Source: Candidatus Woesebacteria bacterium
Lineage (GTDB): Bacteria; Patescibacteriota; Microgenomatia; UBA8517
Direction: 5' to 3'
NCBI GenBank assembly: GCA_030699485.1
Contig: JAUYMM010000014.1
Location: 1 to 11,697 of the forward strand
DNA length: 11,697 bases
Both the position numbers and the translations under genes were made by a program. Positions 10,128 to 11,697 of this stretch are shown in pieces. Each line of letters starts with the position of its first letter. Position 1 is the first letter of the stretch. Below the pieces are notes generated by a model, which saw only the letters and a program-made list of their open reading frames with translations, was not told the DNA's origin and ran no database searches.

Positions 10128-11111
10128 ATGAAGAAAATATTATTAGTTATTATAGTTATTGTTGGAATAATTTCTTTCTTTTTCTTCAGAAACAAAAATA
10201 AAGATATTAAAACTGTAGAACTTCAAAAAGGTAATTTAAAAGAGGAAATGATTTTATCTGGTCAGGTTAATGCACTAAATTATGCAAAACTTTCTTTCGA
10301 GACTTCAGGAAAGATAGTCTATGTCGGAGTGAAAAAAGGAGACAAAGTTAATAAAGGAAAATTAATTAGTAAACTTGATACCACAGTTTTAAATTCTAGT
10401 TATCAAATAGCCCTTTCAAATTTAAGGCAGTACGATGCAACCGTTGAAAACGTACATGACCAAGTAAAAAATCATGCAAATGATGAAACTTACGCACAAA
10501 AAGACTTAAGAACTACAGCAGAAGTTAATAAAGACAAAGCATATGAAGCAGTATTACAAGCAAAAAGAAACCTAGACGGAGCTAATATATATGCACCCTT
10601 TAATGGAATAGTTACCTATCTAAATCATCCTTTTACGGGAGTTTATACAAGCGTTGGATCTATTGAGGCAGAAATAATTGATCCAACAACAATTTATTTT
10701 GATGTTTTAGCTGATCAGACTGAGGTCGTAGAATTAAAAATTGGTCAAAAAGTTATTATAACTCTTGATTCATTTGAGGAGAAAGAATTTGAAGGAATTG
10801 TTAATTATATTTCATTTGTCCCTAAGATAGGAGAATCTGGATCAGTATATGCAATTCAAGTTGCCTTTCAAAATGTAAATTTGTCTGAGTCAAATTTTAG
10901 AATTGCCATGACAGGAGATGCAAAATTTGTAATTTCTGAAAAAAATGATGTTTTCTATGTTCCAACAAATTTTGTAAAACAAGATAAAACTGGTATTTTT
11001 TTAATGACAGATGACAAGAAATCAAAAATATTTATAGAGACTGGTGTTGAATCAGAAGATAACATAGAAGTAATTGGAGATATTAAAGAAGGCCAGCTTA
11101 TATATGATTAA
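10128..11111 (+). CDS. HlyD/MacA-type membrane fusion (adaptor) protein
   Basis: An efflux adaptor anchored in the cytoplasmic membrane, expected to work with the ABC ATPase encoded next and a permease beyond the window. Residues 3-21 form one transmembrane segment (KILLVIIVIVGIISFFFFR). Next come a biotinyl-lipoyl half-motif (SGKIVYVGVKKGDKVNKG), a short helical hairpin, the second half-motif (IYAPFNGIVTYLNHPFTGVY) and beta-barrel segments to residue 327. The chosen start is ATG 10128. An upstream ATG at 10083 would add 15 residues read out of the rpsI tail and is rejected. In bacteria without an outer membrane such proteins resemble YknX. The 3' end overlaps the ATPase gene by 8 bases. Confidence 0.9.
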   Translation: MKKILLVIIVIVGIISFFFFRNKNKDIKTVELQKGNLKEEMILSGQVNALNYAKLSFETSGKIVYVGVKKGDKVNKGKLISKLDTTVLNSSYQIALSNLRQYDATVENVHDQVKNHANDETYAQKDLRTTAEVNKDKAYEAVLQAKRNLDGANIYAPFNGIVTYLNHPFTGVYTSVGSIEAEIIDPTTIYFDVLADQTEVVELKIGQKVIITLDSFEEKEFEGIVNYISFVPKIGESGSVYAIQVAFQNVNLSESNFRIAMTGDAKFVISEKNDVFYVPTNFVKQDKTGIFLMTDDKKSKIFIETGVESEDNIEVIGDIKEGQLIYD

Positions 11112-11697
11112 GTTAAGTGATGTTAATAAAACGTACTTATTAGGTGAAGATGTTGTCAAAGCAGTTGATAATGTATCAATTGAAATTAAAAAAGGTGAGT
11201 ATATTAGTATTCTAGGAACTTCAGGATCAGGTAAGTCAACATTAATGCATATTATTGGTTTACTTGATAGACCGACGTCAGGCACAATTTTAATTAAAGT
11301 GAATGGTTCCCAAAAAAAAGATATATCAAAATTAAAAGATGATGAACTCTCTCAACTTAGAAATACTTTTGTAGGATTTGTTTTTCAACAATTTAATTTA
11401 ATAAACAAACTTACTGTTTTAGAAAACGTTGCATTACCTGCAATTTATTTTAAAGGAACGCTTTCTTTTGATCCATATAAAAAAGCAAAAGAACTATTAG
11501 AAAAGTTTGGGATGGGAGAAAGACTTAATTTTTATCCAAATAAAATTTCAGGGGGCCAACAGCAAAGAGTCGCAATTGCAAGATCTCTAATTATGGATCC
11601 AGACTTGATTTTAGCTGATGAGCCAACAGGAAATTTAGATAGCAAAACAGGAGACGATATTCTTTCTATTTTAGAAGAATTAAACAAAAAAACTGGA
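11104..11697 (+). CDS. ABC transporter ATP-binding protein, MacB/LolD type, 5' part
   Basis: The first 198 codons of an ATPase cut by the window end. Walker A is GTSGSGKST at residues 38-46, the Q-loop glutamine is in FVFQQFNLI (95), the signature ISGGQQQRVAIARSL begins at 148, Walker B is LILADEP (168-174) and the D-loop NLD is at 177-179. The pattern GFVFQQFNL and DEPTGNLDS is characteristic of the MacB/LolD/FtsE-like class. It starts by an 8-base overlap with the adaptor gene, indicating coupled translation and a tripartite efflux or lipoprotein/peptide export system. Substrate is unknown. The H-loop and C-terminus lie outside. Confidence 0.93.
   Translation, partial: MIKLSDVNKTYLLGEDVVKAVDNVSIEIKKGEYISILGTSGSGKSTLMHIIGLLDRPTSGTILIKVNGSQKKDISKLKDDELSQLRNTFVGFVFQQFNLINKLTVLENVALPAIYFKGTLSFDPYKKAKELLEKFGMGERLNFYPNKISGGQQQRVAIARSLIMDPDLILADEPTGNLDSKTGDDILSILEELNKKTG

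Overview
The window is a chromosomal piece of a low-GC bacterium (roughly 30-35% GC in the housekeeping genes). It carries the distal spc operon and the alpha operon: rpsH(3' end)-rplF-rplR-rpsE-rplO-secY | insert | adk-map-infA-rpmJ-rpsM-rpsK-rpsD-rpoA-rplQ-rplM-rpsI. An HlyD/MacA-type adaptor and the start of a MacB/LolD-type ABC ATPase follow. There is no rpmD (uL30) between rpsE and rplO; those two genes overlap directly. Loss of uL30, reduced ribosomal proteins (short uL18, very short uL15), extreme gene packing and low GC together suggest a Candidate Phyla Radiation / Patescibacteria genome, probably Microgenomates-like. That placement is inference from gene content; no tree was built.

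Layout. Positions 1-2946: ribosomal proteins and the SecY translocon channel, plus strand, genes overlapping or a few bases apart. Positions 2947-4902: a 1.96 kb accessory insert that separates secY from adk. Its genes lie on the minus strand: a Doc/Fic toxin with an AbrB/MazE-type antitoxin, then about 540 bp of non-coding DNA rich in inverted repeats, then a 126-codon GC-rich gene of unknown function with its own promoter, long structured leader and terminator. The 8-mer ATGAATAT occurs at both edges of the insert, at the secY stop and at the adk start. This fits insertion into an ancestral ATGA secY/adk junction. Positions 4903-10123: adk through rpsI, again tightly packed. An internal promoter and a full-length Shine-Dalgarno sequence appear only before rpoA. 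Positions 10128-11697: efflux genes starting 4 bp after rpsI.

How the genes work together. The plus-strand genes build the ribosome (S8, L6, L18, S5, L15, L36, S13, S11, S4, L17, L13, S9), start translation (IF-1), trim the initiator methionine (Map), recharge adenylates (Adk), transcribe (RNA polymerase alpha) and export proteins (SecY). The insert is a separate selfish or defence-like module. Its toxin-antitoxin operon has its own autoregulatory-looking promoter. The GC-rich cassette is the least explained part of the window: its predicted mRNA has complementary 5' and 3' ends (11+10 bp), and its hairpins contain G-U pairs that exist only in minus-strand RNA.
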